A DNA stretch of 27,736 nt. Source: a virus. The position numbers and the translations under genes are program-made. The notes under the pieces were generated by a model that was not told the DNA's origin, searched no databases, and worked only from the letters and a program-made list of their open reading frames with translations. This document shows, piece by piece, positions 14,401-22,066 of the stretch (the stretch's first letter is position 1; the number at the start of each line of letters is the position of its first letter). The stretch lies in the IMG/VR virus record IMGVR_UViG_3300025759_000538, positions 1 through 27,736 of that record; one strand, given 5' to 3'.

Positions 14401-15428
14401 TTGGCAACCGAAGCATCGGTTTTCTTAACTTCCTCAACCATCATTCTGTTGCCCTTTTCAAAAGCACTGAAAGGCAGGAATGACCCAAGGACTAGCCCCA
14501 TGTTTATAAGCTCGTTTTTAGTTGGCATTTTTTGTTCTATAGCTGCACCAACCCCAACAAAAGCTGCGTATTGAGTAGCAAACTTTCCAGCAACCGACTT
14601 TACACCTAGCCAAGCTGGGGCTTGTGTTCCAACAGCTAATGTGACCCCACTTTTAAATCCAGTTGTAATCCCTTCATTAATAAAGGCGTTCCACCATCCT
14701 TGCCAATCGTCAGTTTCCTTGTTGTATAAAGCATCTATATACATTCCTTTTATTGACTCGTTAACAAATCCTGCTGCGAAAGCCGATACTGTTGGGCTTT
14801 TAAATAGGTAGCCAGTGCCAGCAGCGGCTGCGGCGTATATGGGTAAATCTGCTCCAATCGTACCCATGCTATCAGCCCAACGCTCAATGTGACCTGTGTC
14901 ATCAGGCTCTTGGCCTAAAGCCTCAATAGCATCTATGCCCAGGTCTTTTCCACTGTGAACCTGTAAAGCTAAATTTACATTACTCTTGCCTAAACCCCTT
15001 AAAAAATACTCTCCCATCTCAGGCTTTTTGCCTACAGACCATCTCTTTACATCTCTAGCAAGACCAAGCCAATACAAGGATGTGTCGCTCCATCCAGCAT
15101 CAGCTGGTATATCTTCAGGCCCAATTTCAAAATTTTCTAACTTCTGCTGAATTGAATCAAATATTACCTTGCTATCTTGTTCAGCGGTAGGGCTGTTTGG
15201 GTCAAACAACTTAGGAAACTCATCCACCCCATGCTCATAGATGTATTCTTCTACATATTCAGGAGTAAGCACTGGTGGCTTGTTTTTTAGACCAAGCTCT
15301 TTAGCGATTTCATCTTCACTGAAACCACTGTCAATCATAAGTTGTTGTTGCTGCTGGACATAAGCATCTATTTCGCTTTCCTCAAAGCCAGCGTCAGACA
15401 TCAATCCAGCGTTTTGATTTACATTCAT
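11487..15428 (-). CDS. Giant internal virion / ejection protein (LPD38-like region)
   Basis: A 1313-residue protein in the place of T7 gp16, the ejected inner-core protein that helps carry DNA across the envelope. The N-terminus has two copies of a D-x-GF-x-E-x-EI element (SDAGFEESEIDAYV, IDSGFSEDEIAKEL). Ala/Gly-rich hydrophobic segments occur near residues 193-215 and 265-300, then long charged helices. Around residues 990-1060, SILLWMKNHDDPRYQALPEYQKD and a following Pro-rich part resemble the 'large polyvalent protein' domain LPD38 of phage mega-proteins. I see no clear transglycosylase motif. The start overlaps the previous stop by four bases. Confidence 0.7.
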   Translation of the reverse strand: MNVNQNAGLMSDAGFEESEIDAYVQQQQQLMIDSGFSEDEIAKELGLKNKPPVLTPEYVEEYIYEHGVDEFPKLFDPNSPTAEQDSKVIFDSIQQKLENFEIGPEDIPADAGWSDTSLYWLGLARDVKRWSVGKKPEMGEYFLRGLGKSNVNLALQVHSGKDLGIDAIEALGQEPDDTGHIERWADSMGTIGADLPIYAAAAAGTGYLFKSPTVSAFAAGFVNESIKGMYIDALYNKETDDWQGWWNAFINEGITTGFKSGVTLAVGTQAPAWLGVKSVAGKFATQYAAFVGVGAAIEQKMPTKNELINMGLVLGSFLPFSAFEKGNRMMVEEVKKTDASVAKVTEDVLNNPRKLEDLASENINKFRDEVPPSKRVQPFNAATDVKVTRTELFPDATFKVTRKDMKNVQLKDVDAKLYREARESGLKEDIALEYARPAKEPKDVKSSDAVNQVLESVSFDIPKPRPGIETLQGQFVTNFFDKLHPIFRAQKKFEKSEGKIDTLTPYEGLRNQPGMVGRAMHFLLHGSLDAKSLSINGKSLLQVLEVIKTKQDFKDFTAYATARRALEKEGQGKETGVSVSAAKATVEQLGSKYEATFKELVEFQNRTMQYMVDSGILTPEMARAMVEMNKDYVPFYRVMEEGATQSPNNFSASVTNPFKAFKGSKKEIVNPIESVFLNTMNNMMIAERNIAYVRFIEMVEKKPELFPFIQKVSGRVQGTRITEKELNSVFDGVLKPEFADGLTVFRRNGQLLSETEIVIFRNGKREVWEVGTDIGGALKNLNGYQQGVLIKMLGVPTRLLRAGATLDPGFMLKNLMRDTLGASVFSKKGFIPLLDNFVGAFHLLKKDSLYKKWVSSGAMQSMFVSMDRTYFNKDVNAYLTKGTLRNVLTNPLEMLRAASEIFESSGRIGEFKKTYYKLKKEGKLTDRDILERAGFESRDITVDFAKSGAYIQGLNSISAFFNARLQGYAKIADAMKDRPVQTLAKVGAYITTPSILLWMKNHDDPRYQALPEYQKDLFWVVITGDGTIDEPDDYKVFLIPKPFELGLLFGTGTEKVLDFMYQEDAETPANFLKEFGSDLTYGLVPIPDFAKPAVEFYANKDLFSGRPIVPYGTEKMLPEFQYDLYTSPTMKELGGLIDTLTMGYGPQSPAKLQHVYESWTGTLGRYALQTSDKLLQVSGMSDEPIPPEAKLEDLPVIRSFLARKPSAGSQFITDFYEEFEGIRAKVDTLDKLIKEGRTDEIGNVLTPEDVKLLPLIQIQGAMSNINKVIRQIHMADIPANEKRQAIDELYITMIKLAKEGLDVTKSYNPPEEQ

Positions 15429-17290
15429 TGATTTAGCTCTTTATATCTTTCGGCCTTGTCACTTGTTGACCATAATAAATATTCGTCACTATTTAGGTAA
15501 TCATCAAGACTTTGGCCAGGCTTCTTTTTTGGTGGCAGTACCTCTTGAAGAGTATATTCTGGCCTAGGTTTAAACGCATCCTGTAATGATTGCATTTGGG
15601 CATCCATTGACAACGAAAAGTCTTCGTCTGACCTAATAAGATAATTTTCATTTCTAGGGTTTAACAAATCTTCGGCTGGTATACCCTTGTTAAGCCCTGC
15701 TATAAATCTAGCCCTCCACTGGGCTTGAACATCAACCCAATGACGTTCTATGCCAGGAGTGGAAAACTTAAGTATATTACCACCCTTAGCTATTTTTTCA
15801 TTATCCGTGAGCCATGCGTTAAATAAAGAAAAATCTCTCGACAATTGCTTGTCTGCTTCGGAAAGAAATTGCGTTGTTCTAAGGCGAATGTCCTGCTCAA
15901 AAGCATCAAAATCACTTTCTGATATTGAGTCCCCCATTCGTTCAACCAAAGATTTACCCTGTCCACCATTTGCAGCTTTTGTTTCTTCGTCATCACCATA
16001 AACAGTGTAAGGTTGCGTTATGCTGTTTATCGCACCAGTAGCAACTAAACTTTTTGTTCCTTTATGCACTAAGGAATTACTTGTTGTTGCTATGTCGCCA
16101 CTTGACCTCCTTAAAACTAAGTCAACAAGCTGCGACTTTAGCAAATCACCACCAGCACCCTCAAAAGGTAGCCCCCTAACACTTTCTATGGTTAACTCGC
16201 CAGACATAATCCGGTCCTTATTATCCAAGTATATTTTTTCGTTAGTTTCTTTTTCTACTCTATCCGCCCGCTGTATATTAAAGTTATAGTTCTGTATGGC
16301 TTGCGTTCTTGCCTTTGCCCATCCATCACGAATGGATAGTTTTTGACCATCGGAAAGTTTGTCCCACTTTTCAGCCAAGTCTTTGTTAGCCCCGAAGTCT
16401 CCACTAGACGCTGCTTCTATCTGAGCATCTATGCTTTCCACGGTGTCAAATGCCGTTTTCCCAACATTTGATACATCGATGTAAGACACAAACTCATTTA
16501 CTTCAGCAACCTCAATTTCGTTTATCTTTTGCTCACCAAGCCGCCTTAAAACATCTTGGCTAGCTGGGTCTATAGATAAACCAGAAACTTGCTCAATAAG
16601 AGTTTCAACCTGCTCAACGGATGACGCGCTTTCGATTAAGTCAGCATGCCCAGTTCTAAACCCATCGTTGCGTATGGCCTCTATCTGAGAGTCAATCTGA
16701 AAAATGTTTAATGTTGGCTCTATCCCAACCTTAGACTGTTTCGCAATATTTGTTCTAAGCAAAAGAGTTTGCACATCAAACATATCGCTATTAGGGTCTA
16801 TCCCCTTGAGCTTGCTTAACGATAGAGATATCTCTGAGTCTAGGGCTTTTGTTGCTAACTTGTTTCCTCTAGTGTTTGCGTTTTGCTGCGATGTTATTAA
16901 TTGCTCTGAGAACACAGAAGCTAATTTATTTTTTATAAGACCAGACCTCCTGCTTCCATATCCCTTGTCATTAAGTTTGCTAATAAACTCATCACGAAAC
17001 ACATTAAATTTATCGCCAGCCTCTTCAACGGTTGTAGATTGGTCTTGAATAACAAATTGGCTAGATTCCTCAAACGCTCTTGCGGTTTCTTCAGTTATAA
17101 TTCGCTCATCTTCTCGGTTTCTTTCAGCCACACCTAGCTTAAAAGCAATGTCACCAGCACTTGATGCAAACTGAGCCAAAGCTTGCCCAGGCGCAGCAAA
17201 AGCTCCAACATCGGCTCTTGGCGATAAACTGCCAGCTACTAACTCGACCGCTGAACCTTGCCCTTGATTATACATTGGTATTGTTGGCAT
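15425..17290 (-). CDS. Internal virion protein (T7 gp15-like position)
   Basis: A 621-residue, mostly helical soluble protein. It starts MPTIPMYNQGQGSAVELVAG, a short Gly/Gln-rich arm, followed by long charged helices (SQFVIQDQSTTVEEAGDKFN, SLSLSKLKGIDPN, VEQVETLIEQVSGLS). The C-terminal 60 residues are Pro/Lys-rich (EYTLQEVLPPKKKPGQSLDD). Order and size fit the middle component of the ejected inner core. The assignment comes from gene order and composition, because these proteins diverge quickly. Confidence 0.65.
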   Translation of the reverse strand: MPTIPMYNQGQGSAVELVAGSLSPRADVGAFAAPGQALAQFASSAGDIAFKLGVAERNREDERIITEETARAFEESSQFVIQDQSTTVEEAGDKFNVFRDEFISKLNDKGYGSRRSGLIKNKLASVFSEQLITSQQNANTRGNKLATKALDSEISLSLSKLKGIDPNSDMFDVQTLLLRTNIAKQSKVGIEPTLNIFQIDSQIEAIRNDGFRTGHADLIESASSVEQVETLIEQVSGLSIDPASQDVLRRLGEQKINEIEVAEVNEFVSYIDVSNVGKTAFDTVESIDAQIEAASSGDFGANKDLAEKWDKLSDGQKLSIRDGWAKARTQAIQNYNFNIQRADRVEKETNEKIYLDNKDRIMSGELTIESVRGLPFEGAGGDLLKSQLVDLVLRRSSGDIATTSNSLVHKGTKSLVATGAINSITQPYTVYGDDEETKAANGGQGKSLVERMGDSISESDFDAFEQDIRLRTTQFLSEADKQLSRDFSLFNAWLTDNEKIAKGGNILKFSTPGIERHWVDVQAQWRARFIAGLNKGIPAEDLLNPRNENYLIRSDEDFSLSMDAQMQSLQDAFKPRPEYTLQEVLPPKKKPGQSLDDYLNSDEYLLWSTSDKAERYKELNQ

Positions 17291-17302
17291 AATTGATAAC
17301 CT

Positions 17303-17764
17303 CTATATTATAAGTGTAGCGGCTTGACCGCCACCTTCAAGTAATGACTGATATGAAGCAGTACGAAGGGCTGCTGACCTTGCAGCACCTGAAGCTCTAG
17401 TCAAAGCTGCCTCTGCCAACTTGCCTGTCTGCTCAATCTCTGAAGCGTATTGAATGCGAAGCGCATCCATCTCAGTGTTAAAAAAAGTATCAGCCAAGGC
17501 TTGTAATGGATTCCCAGACATCTCTATGCCTGAAGCAGCAGTTGTTACTCTTTGAGTTCCTGCCAACCTTTTAGATGTTTTTCGTAGCCTTTCTTGCTCA
17601 TCAACTTTAGCCCTTTCAAGAAGGATGGCCTCGTTTTCAGCAACTTTAGCATTGTACTCAGCCGTTTGCCGAGCAGCCTTTGCCGCCGCTTGGTTACCCT
17701 TGAATCCTAAGAATCCGCTAGCCGCTGATGCACCAGCCGCGATAGTTACTGCGTCTAATGCCAT
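17303..17764 (-). CDS. Internal virion protein (T7 gp14-like)
   Basis: A 153-residue Ala-rich helical protein. The N-terminus (LDAVTIAAGASAASGFLGFKGN) is a hydrophobic glycine-containing segment able to enter a membrane, followed by a long helix (KAARQTAEYNAKVAENEAILLERAK). TAASGIEMSGNPLQALADTF is a motif I associate with gp14-like proteins of many podoviruses. In T7 the counterpart is ejected first and forms an outer-membrane channel. It shares one base with the preceding GNAT-like gene. Confidence 0.75.
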   Translation of the reverse strand: MALDAVTIAAGASAASGFLGFKGNQAAAKAARQTAEYNAKVAENEAILLERAKVDEQERLRKTSKRLAGTQRVTTAASGIEMSGNPLQALADTFFNTEMDALRIQYASEIEQTGKLAEAALTRASGAARSAALRTASYQSLLEGGGQAATLII

Positions 17765-18189
17765 TACATCACCCTCGCCATTCTAAAATAGTTCGTACCA
17801 TCAGGACCAAACTTCTTCATAACACCCTCAATCTCAAATCCTAGCCACTCTGCAAATTTGACAGACTGTTCGTCATTCGTATGCACACTTGCCTGAACAC
17901 GCCATATGGCATTATCATTCATTATAGTATCAAATAGCCTCTGTGTATATCTTGCAACCGTCACAGGCTTTTCATACGCATTTTTTGACATTACCAACCA
18001 ACCTTCGCCAACTCCTGTCCACATCATGTGAACGCCACCACAAACAATAATATCCTTGTCATCAATCAATGTGTAACCATGAACATCAGACTTGTTCTCA
18101 AACGCATGTCTAGCAGATTCTGAAAACTCAAACATTGTTTCAATATCCATTATATGCTTTGTATCAAACTTAACCAAATCAAGCATCAA
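17764..18189 (-). CDS. GNAT-fold protein (gp13-like position)
   Basis: A 141-residue protein with the order of a GNAT acetyltransferase: an N-terminal helix pair, strands around GYTLIDDKDIIVCGGVH and GEGWLVMSK, and a C-terminal motif B (VHTNDEQSVKFAEWLGFEIEGVM followed by NYFRMARV). The acetyl-CoA loop Q/RxxGxG/A expected after the central strand is not visible (that place reads KPVTVARYTQRLF), so activity may be lost and the role structural. Marine podoviruses often encode such a protein between the tail tube and the inner-core genes, where T7 has gp13. It overlaps the end of tail tube B by 11 bases. Confidence 0.65.
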   Translation of the reverse strand: MMLDLVKFDTKHIMDIETMFEFSESARHAFENKSDVHGYTLIDDKDIIVCGGVHMMWTGVGEGWLVMSKNAYEKPVTVARYTQRLFDTIMNDNAIWRVQASVHTNDEQSVKFAEWLGFEIEGVMKKFGPDGTNYFRMARVM

Positions 18190-18694
18190 ATGTATTAGAC
18201 CTCCGCATGATTGCAGTAATTGTCATTGGTAATGGTTGTGTTTGCCGAACAACAATCCGTGCATCATTGTCATATCCTGATGGAAAGAATATTTCTTTAT
18301 CACCTGTAAAGATTGGGACAGCCGTATCCATAGCCATGCTAGAATCACGGAACGGAATACGGTCTAAATTGCTGGTGTCTGGACCAACCTCTGCACCTAC
18401 AGATTCAAGGAAACGAACAGTTACGCCATGTATTCGCTTTATCTTTCCCTGAGACACACCATCATTTGCACCACCCTCAAGCCTTAGTGTCTCAATCGTT
18501 GATGTATATGAGTAACCTATATGTGCTTTACTTGCATTTCTATCTAATGTAATTGAACCACCAGACACTGTTTTGTCAGCATGTGCAGAACCATCTGCCA
18601 ATATAGAAACTGTTTCACCCTCAAGATGATTAAGTCCTGTAATTGTGCTTGTTGCAGACCCATCATAAGTCAAACCAGAGTCAACAAAAACGCA
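18179..18694 (-). CDS. C-terminal part of tail tubular protein B-like gene, after an in-frame TGA
   Basis: 171 sense codons in exactly the same frame as the 625-codon ORF before it; only one TGA (18695-18697) separates them. The sequence after the stop reads CVFVDSGLTYDGSATST, then LNHLEGETVSILADGSA, RIHGVTVRFLESVGAEVG and a C-terminal QPLPMTITAIMRRSNTFDA. This is the usual C-terminal region of podovirus tail tube B proteins, in which '...F.VDSGLTY.G..' normally follows directly on 'LKP..F'. The first possible independent start, TTG at 18673, has no ribosome binding site and would miss conserved residues. It is therefore either read through the stop or a broken end. Confidence 0.7.
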   Translation of the reverse strand, partial: CVFVDSGLTYDGSATSTITGLNHLEGETVSILADGSAHADKTVSGGSITLDRNASKAHIGYSYTSTIETLRLEGGANDGVSQGKIKRIHGVTVRFLESVGAEVGPDTSNLDRIPFRDSSMAMDTAVPIFTGDKEIFFPSGYDNDARIVVRQTQPLPMTITAIMRRSNTFDA

Positions 18695-20572
18695 TCAGTT
18701 ATCTGACCCGTCAAACTGCAAGGGCTTTAACAATTCAATGTGCCTTACAGTTGAGCTATTAATAGTACGCTTTACAGAAATATATACTTGGTCCTCAGAG
18801 CCTGAGGGAATAGCTGTTATGCTTTCTACGATGCCAGAGCCACCTATCGAATGTGTGTGCCATCCTATTGCCGCGTTTGCTCGGTCATATGTTAGACCAA
18901 TAAGTCTGCCGTCAGCATGGACAAACCAAAGAATTAACTCAGGCTCTTGTTGCCATACCATATCGGTTAAACCACCACGCGGAATGTGGTCTGCAAGAAT
19001 AGTTAAATCAATACCAAGCAATCCGTCAGTATCCAAGTCAAAGGTAATCTCTTTTACTTTTTCCTGTCCCTTCTGAATAAGAATGGTTGAGTTACCAGCC
19101 CGAAGCGGTCTTACATTAGATGAGCCAAATGTTGTTTCTCGTAGCACATTAACATTTGTTGGCGTTACTGGTTGCGCTCCAGAACCGCCTGATAATGTAA
19201 ACTCTGAACTAGATGTAAGTATCTGCAAAAACCGCGCTGGCAATAAATGCTTAATAACATTTACCTTGTCAGAAGCAATGGTGATATTTATAGCCGCGTC
19301 ATCTTCTGTGCCTGGCGTATGATTTTCAAAGTCACCTGACACAGAGCCAAAAACACTTTGGGGCTGGGCAGTTGTTCCAGCAAAGTATAACCTTTGTTCG
19401 TAAAAACCTACCGCTCTAGGAAATCCATTTTTTGTGCTAAAAGCACCCTCAGACCACTGAGTTGTGCCAGCCGTTGCAACCGCTGGCAAAACAAGAAAGT
19501 TATGTGTTTGTACAACAGCAGTTGCAGTAGTCGCATTTGTAACAGCCGTAATTTTTACAAACCCAGTTCCGCTGTGTTGATATTCCCAATCAATAATTCC
19601 ATAAGTTTCAGTGCCTTCCAAATGAACAGGAGGCTGCGTTCCACTACTGTCACTTCCAGAGTCTGTCTTCTTGTAAAGATTGCCATTAAAATGAACTAAA
19701 TCATTTTGAGCATAGCTTGTGCTTGCAGCCCACGCCTCATGCCCTATTTCAACCCTTTCCCTGAACTGAAACAATGCACCTACATGACCAGCAACAAATA
19801 AATCAGCAGAAGCTGTCAGTGTTACAGTGCCAGTATTTGCATTTGATGTAATTGTTGTGGTGGTAATATTTTCATCAAGGTAAGGTCCATCAACAAAATC
19901 TATATCTGCTAACGTAAAGCTAGTAGTTGTTGTTCGCGTCAGCTTGGCTGGCTCATGGTCCTTATGCGCCAAGTAAAGAACGTCTGCCGACTGAGCATAG
20001 TTGATGTCAAATATGTCAGTCACGCTGTAAGTTGTTGTAACCTCTACTATTTTACCAGCCGTTCCTGCTGAAGAATAAGTTGTAAAGGCACTGCTATTTA
20101 TTCCAGAAAGTTGAAATGTATGGGTTGTGACTCCCGCAACAGTAAACTCAAGGTTATTTACTTCAGTCATTCCAACGACACCGCTAATAAAAACTCTGTC
20201 TCCGTTTGAGAATCCGTGCGAGGTGGCTGTCACAACAGCAGGGTTTGCTTTTGTTATGGCTGAAATAGTTTTAGTTGCTTCTGTAAGTATGCCGCCATCT
20301 TTAAAGAACCGAATGTAGTTTGCCCCAAACTCAAGGACGTAGGCTTGCTCATCACTAAACTCAAAGTTAATTAACCTTACCTTTCCACCATCCTTGCTTC
20401 TACCAGCAAAAGAAGTACCTGGTCTTCGGGTTGCACCACCAGACGGAAACACAATCATGTTGTCTAATGTCTGTGCTGCTTCGTTATATTTCTGTAAATC
20501 AATACGACCTTCAAGGCGCGGCGATATCTCACCAGACTTGAAGTTGGTCACAATGGTTGATACTCGCGCCAT
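18695..20572 (-). CDS. Tail tubular protein B-like (gp12-like), main part ending at an internal TGA
   Basis: A 625-residue tail nozzle protein. It begins MARVSTIVTNFKSGEISPRL, then TLDNMIVFPSGGATRRPGTSF, RLINFEFSDEQAYVLEFGANYIRFF and ITKANPAVVTATSHGFSNGD, all typical of the marine podovirus family. In the last third, GFPRAVGFYEQRLYFAGTTAQP and GNSTILIQKGQEKVKEITFDL also fit. It ends RHIELLKPLQFDGSDN at TGA. Homologues I recall run about 170 residues further, and that extension is present downstream in the same frame, so this is a full gene with an internal stop. The product should join tail tube A to the fibres and form the nozzle. Confidence 0.85.
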   Translation of the reverse strand: MARVSTIVTNFKSGEISPRLEGRIDLQKYNEAAQTLDNMIVFPSGGATRRPGTSFAGRSKDGGKVRLINFEFSDEQAYVLEFGANYIRFFKDGGILTEATKTISAITKANPAVVTATSHGFSNGDRVFISGVVGMTEVNNLEFTVAGVTTHTFQLSGINSSAFTTYSSAGTAGKIVEVTTTYSVTDIFDINYAQSADVLYLAHKDHEPAKLTRTTTTSFTLADIDFVDGPYLDENITTTTITSNANTGTVTLTASADLFVAGHVGALFQFRERVEIGHEAWAASTSYAQNDLVHFNGNLYKKTDSGSDSSGTQPPVHLEGTETYGIIDWEYQHSGTGFVKITAVTNATTATAVVQTHNFLVLPAVATAGTTQWSEGAFSTKNGFPRAVGFYEQRLYFAGTTAQPQSVFGSVSGDFENHTPGTEDDAAINITIASDKVNVIKHLLPARFLQILTSSSEFTLSGGSGAQPVTPTNVNVLRETTFGSSNVRPLRAGNSTILIQKGQEKVKEITFDLDTDGLLGIDLTILADHIPRGGLTDMVWQQEPELILWFVHADGRLIGLTYDRANAAIGWHTHSIGGSGIVESITAIPSGSEDQVYISVKRTINSSTVRHIELLKPLQFDGSDN

Positions 20573-20573
20573 C

Positions 20574-21170
20574 TTAGAACCTTATATTAATAAAGTCGTC
20601 TGCAATAATTTTGTCAGGAACACCTTCAGCCGCATCCATAGAACGAGCCTCGCGCAAACGCTGCTCATAAATAGCAAACATTTGCTGTGATACACTGGTA
20701 CTACCTGTTATAGCATATGCTGTTTCAGCAGCTAGCTTTGTCGCAACGGTTGACGATAAAAGAGAGTCATACTGTTCCGTGTCGGTGATACGTCCGATAT
20801 AAACAATGCGGCAAGTGCCTTCATCCGTCATAACCTTGCGTCCTTCAATCTTAAACATAGCCTGTGAATCATATGCCGCAATCTCGCTATCAACATTAGA
20901 TGTAAATAGTGACAACACACGCAAACAATATGGGTCAGTTGGTAATGTAAATTGATTGGCAAACCCAAATGCAGGGGCGACTGAATCCTTTGCCAACTCT
21001 TTTCTTGTCAGAGCTATATTCCAAGGATGCGCCCGAAGCACCGAGTCACGCACCGTTTCAAAGCGGCGGTTACATAATCTGGCTTCCTTTGAGTTCTCCG
21101 TTAAAGCGGTAATGGTTGCCGCACCCAGCAAATCCATTGCTTCGTTACATATATCAACTACAGATGCCAT
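20574..21170 (-). CDS. Tail tubular protein A-like (gp11-like)
   Basis: A 198-residue adaptor protein. The start MASVVDICNEAMDLLGAATI and the following ARLCNRRFETVRDSVLRAHPW are the signature of podovirus tail tube A. QFTLPTDPYCLRVLSL and a C-terminal AIYEQRLREARSMDAAEG also belong to the family. It forms the gatekeeper ring between portal and tail nozzle. It lies one base from tail tube B and shares a base with the gene before it. Confidence 0.9.
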   Translation of the reverse strand: MASVVDICNEAMDLLGAATITALTENSKEARLCNRRFETVRDSVLRAHPWNIALTRKELAKDSVAPAFGFANQFTLPTDPYCLRVLSLFTSNVDSEIAAYDSQAMFKIEGRKVMTDEGTCRIVYIGRITDTEQYDSLLSSTVATKLAAETAYAITGSTSVSQQMFAIYEQRLREARSMDAAEGVPDKIIADDFINIRF

Positions 21171-21520
21171 TACTTCACTAGCCTTTCTAACTCTATCAAA
21201 GCACCTACGCTAAGATTGTTATCACCACCGTAAACCACATTGCCTTTTTCTTCTGCCTCGAATGCTAAGGCTAATAGTTTTTTCACTGGTAATAATACCA
21301 CAGTTTCGTCATCAAGTATAAACGCCCAGAACTTTGCTTGTGTTGTCGCTATCCCTGATGGCTTATTTCTACAAAAAAACTCCACAAACACCCTTCCAGT
21401 TCGTGAAGCCATAAAATCTCTTTTTACCTCTATGGTCTGTGATTGGAGTAAATCCCCCAGCCACTCTTCTTGTAACTGACCAACTTTTAAGTCCCATTTA
21501 AAATCGTTGTTATACTCCAT
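21170..21520 (-). CDS. Small PD-(D/E)XK-like hypothetical protein
   Basis: A 116-residue protein with a possible nuclease core: Glu18/Glu19 on a helix (GQLQEEWLGDLL), Asp23, and Glu31-x-Lys33 in TIEVKRDF. GRVFVEFFCRNKPSGIATT and a hydrophobic strand KFWAFILDDETVVLLP follow. Similar proteins occur between capsid and tail genes in marine podoviruses as I recall, usually called hypothetical. The match to PD-(D/E)XK is by residue spacing and fold order, so activity is not proven. It is the first gene after the terminator. Confidence 0.6.
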   Translation of the reverse strand: MEYNNDFKWDLKVGQLQEEWLGDLLQSQTIEVKRDFMASRTGRVFVEFFCRNKPSGIATTQAKFWAFILDDETVVLLPVKKLLALAFEAEEKGNVVYGGDNNLSVGALIELERLVK

Positions 21521-21536
21521 GCCCTCCTACCCTCAT

Positions 21537-21562
21537 GGAAGAAAGGGGCGGCGAACCGCCCC
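21537..21562 (-). terminator. Terminator-like hairpin after the capsid genes
   Basis: On the minus strand GGGGCGG-TTCG-CCGCCCC forms a perfect 7-bp GC stem with a TTCG tetraloop, followed by TTTCTTCC. It lies in the 50-base gap between the decoration gene and the next late gene. The T-run is short, so it probably ends only part of the transcripts, keeping capsid mRNA abundant relative to tail mRNA. Confidence 0.7.
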
Positions 21563-21570
21563 CTCCAATG

Positions 21571-22050
21571 TTAGTTTACAACGTATTCGATGATAAATGC
21601 CAAGTCTCCAGCAGTTCCACCAGTAGCGTTGAATGTCACAGCAACATAGTAAATGTCATTTGGGTCTGATGACTGACCAGCCAGTTCATAAACCTGTTGA
21701 CCTGTTGTGTTAAGATTCAACACTTCATAACGAAGTTCTGCAATAGCAGCACCATCAGCAACGGACGTTGCCAATGCGTCCTCATCCACAACAACGCCTT
21801 CATTTGTATAGAAGCCTACGTTGAATGTGCAAGAGCCGCCAAGGGCATCCGAACCAATACGGATTGATGTAATTGTTGCATTTGTTGGAATTGGTGCAAG
21901 CATGACAATATCATCGTCAGTGCTGTCACCAGCAGCAAGTGCAACATTGCCTTGAGCGATGCGCTTTACACCACCCAAAACATTTGCGTTGTTAGCAACC
22001 TGAGGAAGAGCCTCAAGATTTGCCACTAAGTCTGAATTTTTAGTAGTCAT
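21571..22050 (-). CDS. Probable capsid decoration / head protein
   Basis: A 159-residue protein directly after the major capsid gene. After a short helical N-terminus (MTTKNSDLVANLEALPQVAN) it is almost all beta (GNVALAAGDSTDDDIVMLAP, TITSIRIGSDALGG, CTFNVGFYTNEG, IYYVAVTFNATGG), ending in IEYVVN. This composition and position fit a protein bound to the outside of the capsid, such as a stabilising cement or head-fibre protein. GAAGGAGA precedes the ATG and the terminator follows, so it is expected at capsid-like levels. No specific family name is supported. Confidence 0.6.
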   Translation of the reverse strand: MTTKNSDLVANLEALPQVANNANVLGGVKRIAQGNVALAAGDSTDDDIVMLAPIPTNATITSIRIGSDALGGSCTFNVGFYTNEGVVVDEDALATSVADGAAIAELRYEVLNLNTTGQQVYELAGQSSDPNDIYYVAVTFNATGGTAGDLAFIIEYVVN

Positions 22051-22066
22051 TCTCTAGTCTCCTTCT

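Noticed and set aside
14140-14574. 144-codon plus-strand ORF inside the giant ejection-protein gene
   Set aside because: It is antisense to a well-supported long gene, rich in Ser/Phe/Leu as such shadow frames are, with no ribosome binding site or family pattern.
18179-18673. A separate gene starting at TTG 18673
   Set aside because: There is no ribosome binding site, and homologous-looking residues (FVDSG) lie upstream of the TTG in the same frame, so it is better read as the continuation of tail tube B.
18179-20572. Genome-wide TGA recoding (TGA read as Trp)
   Set aside because: Several confident genes end at TGA with ATGA or TGATG coupling to the next start (2877-2879, 5647-5649, 9793-9795), so TGA works as a stop.
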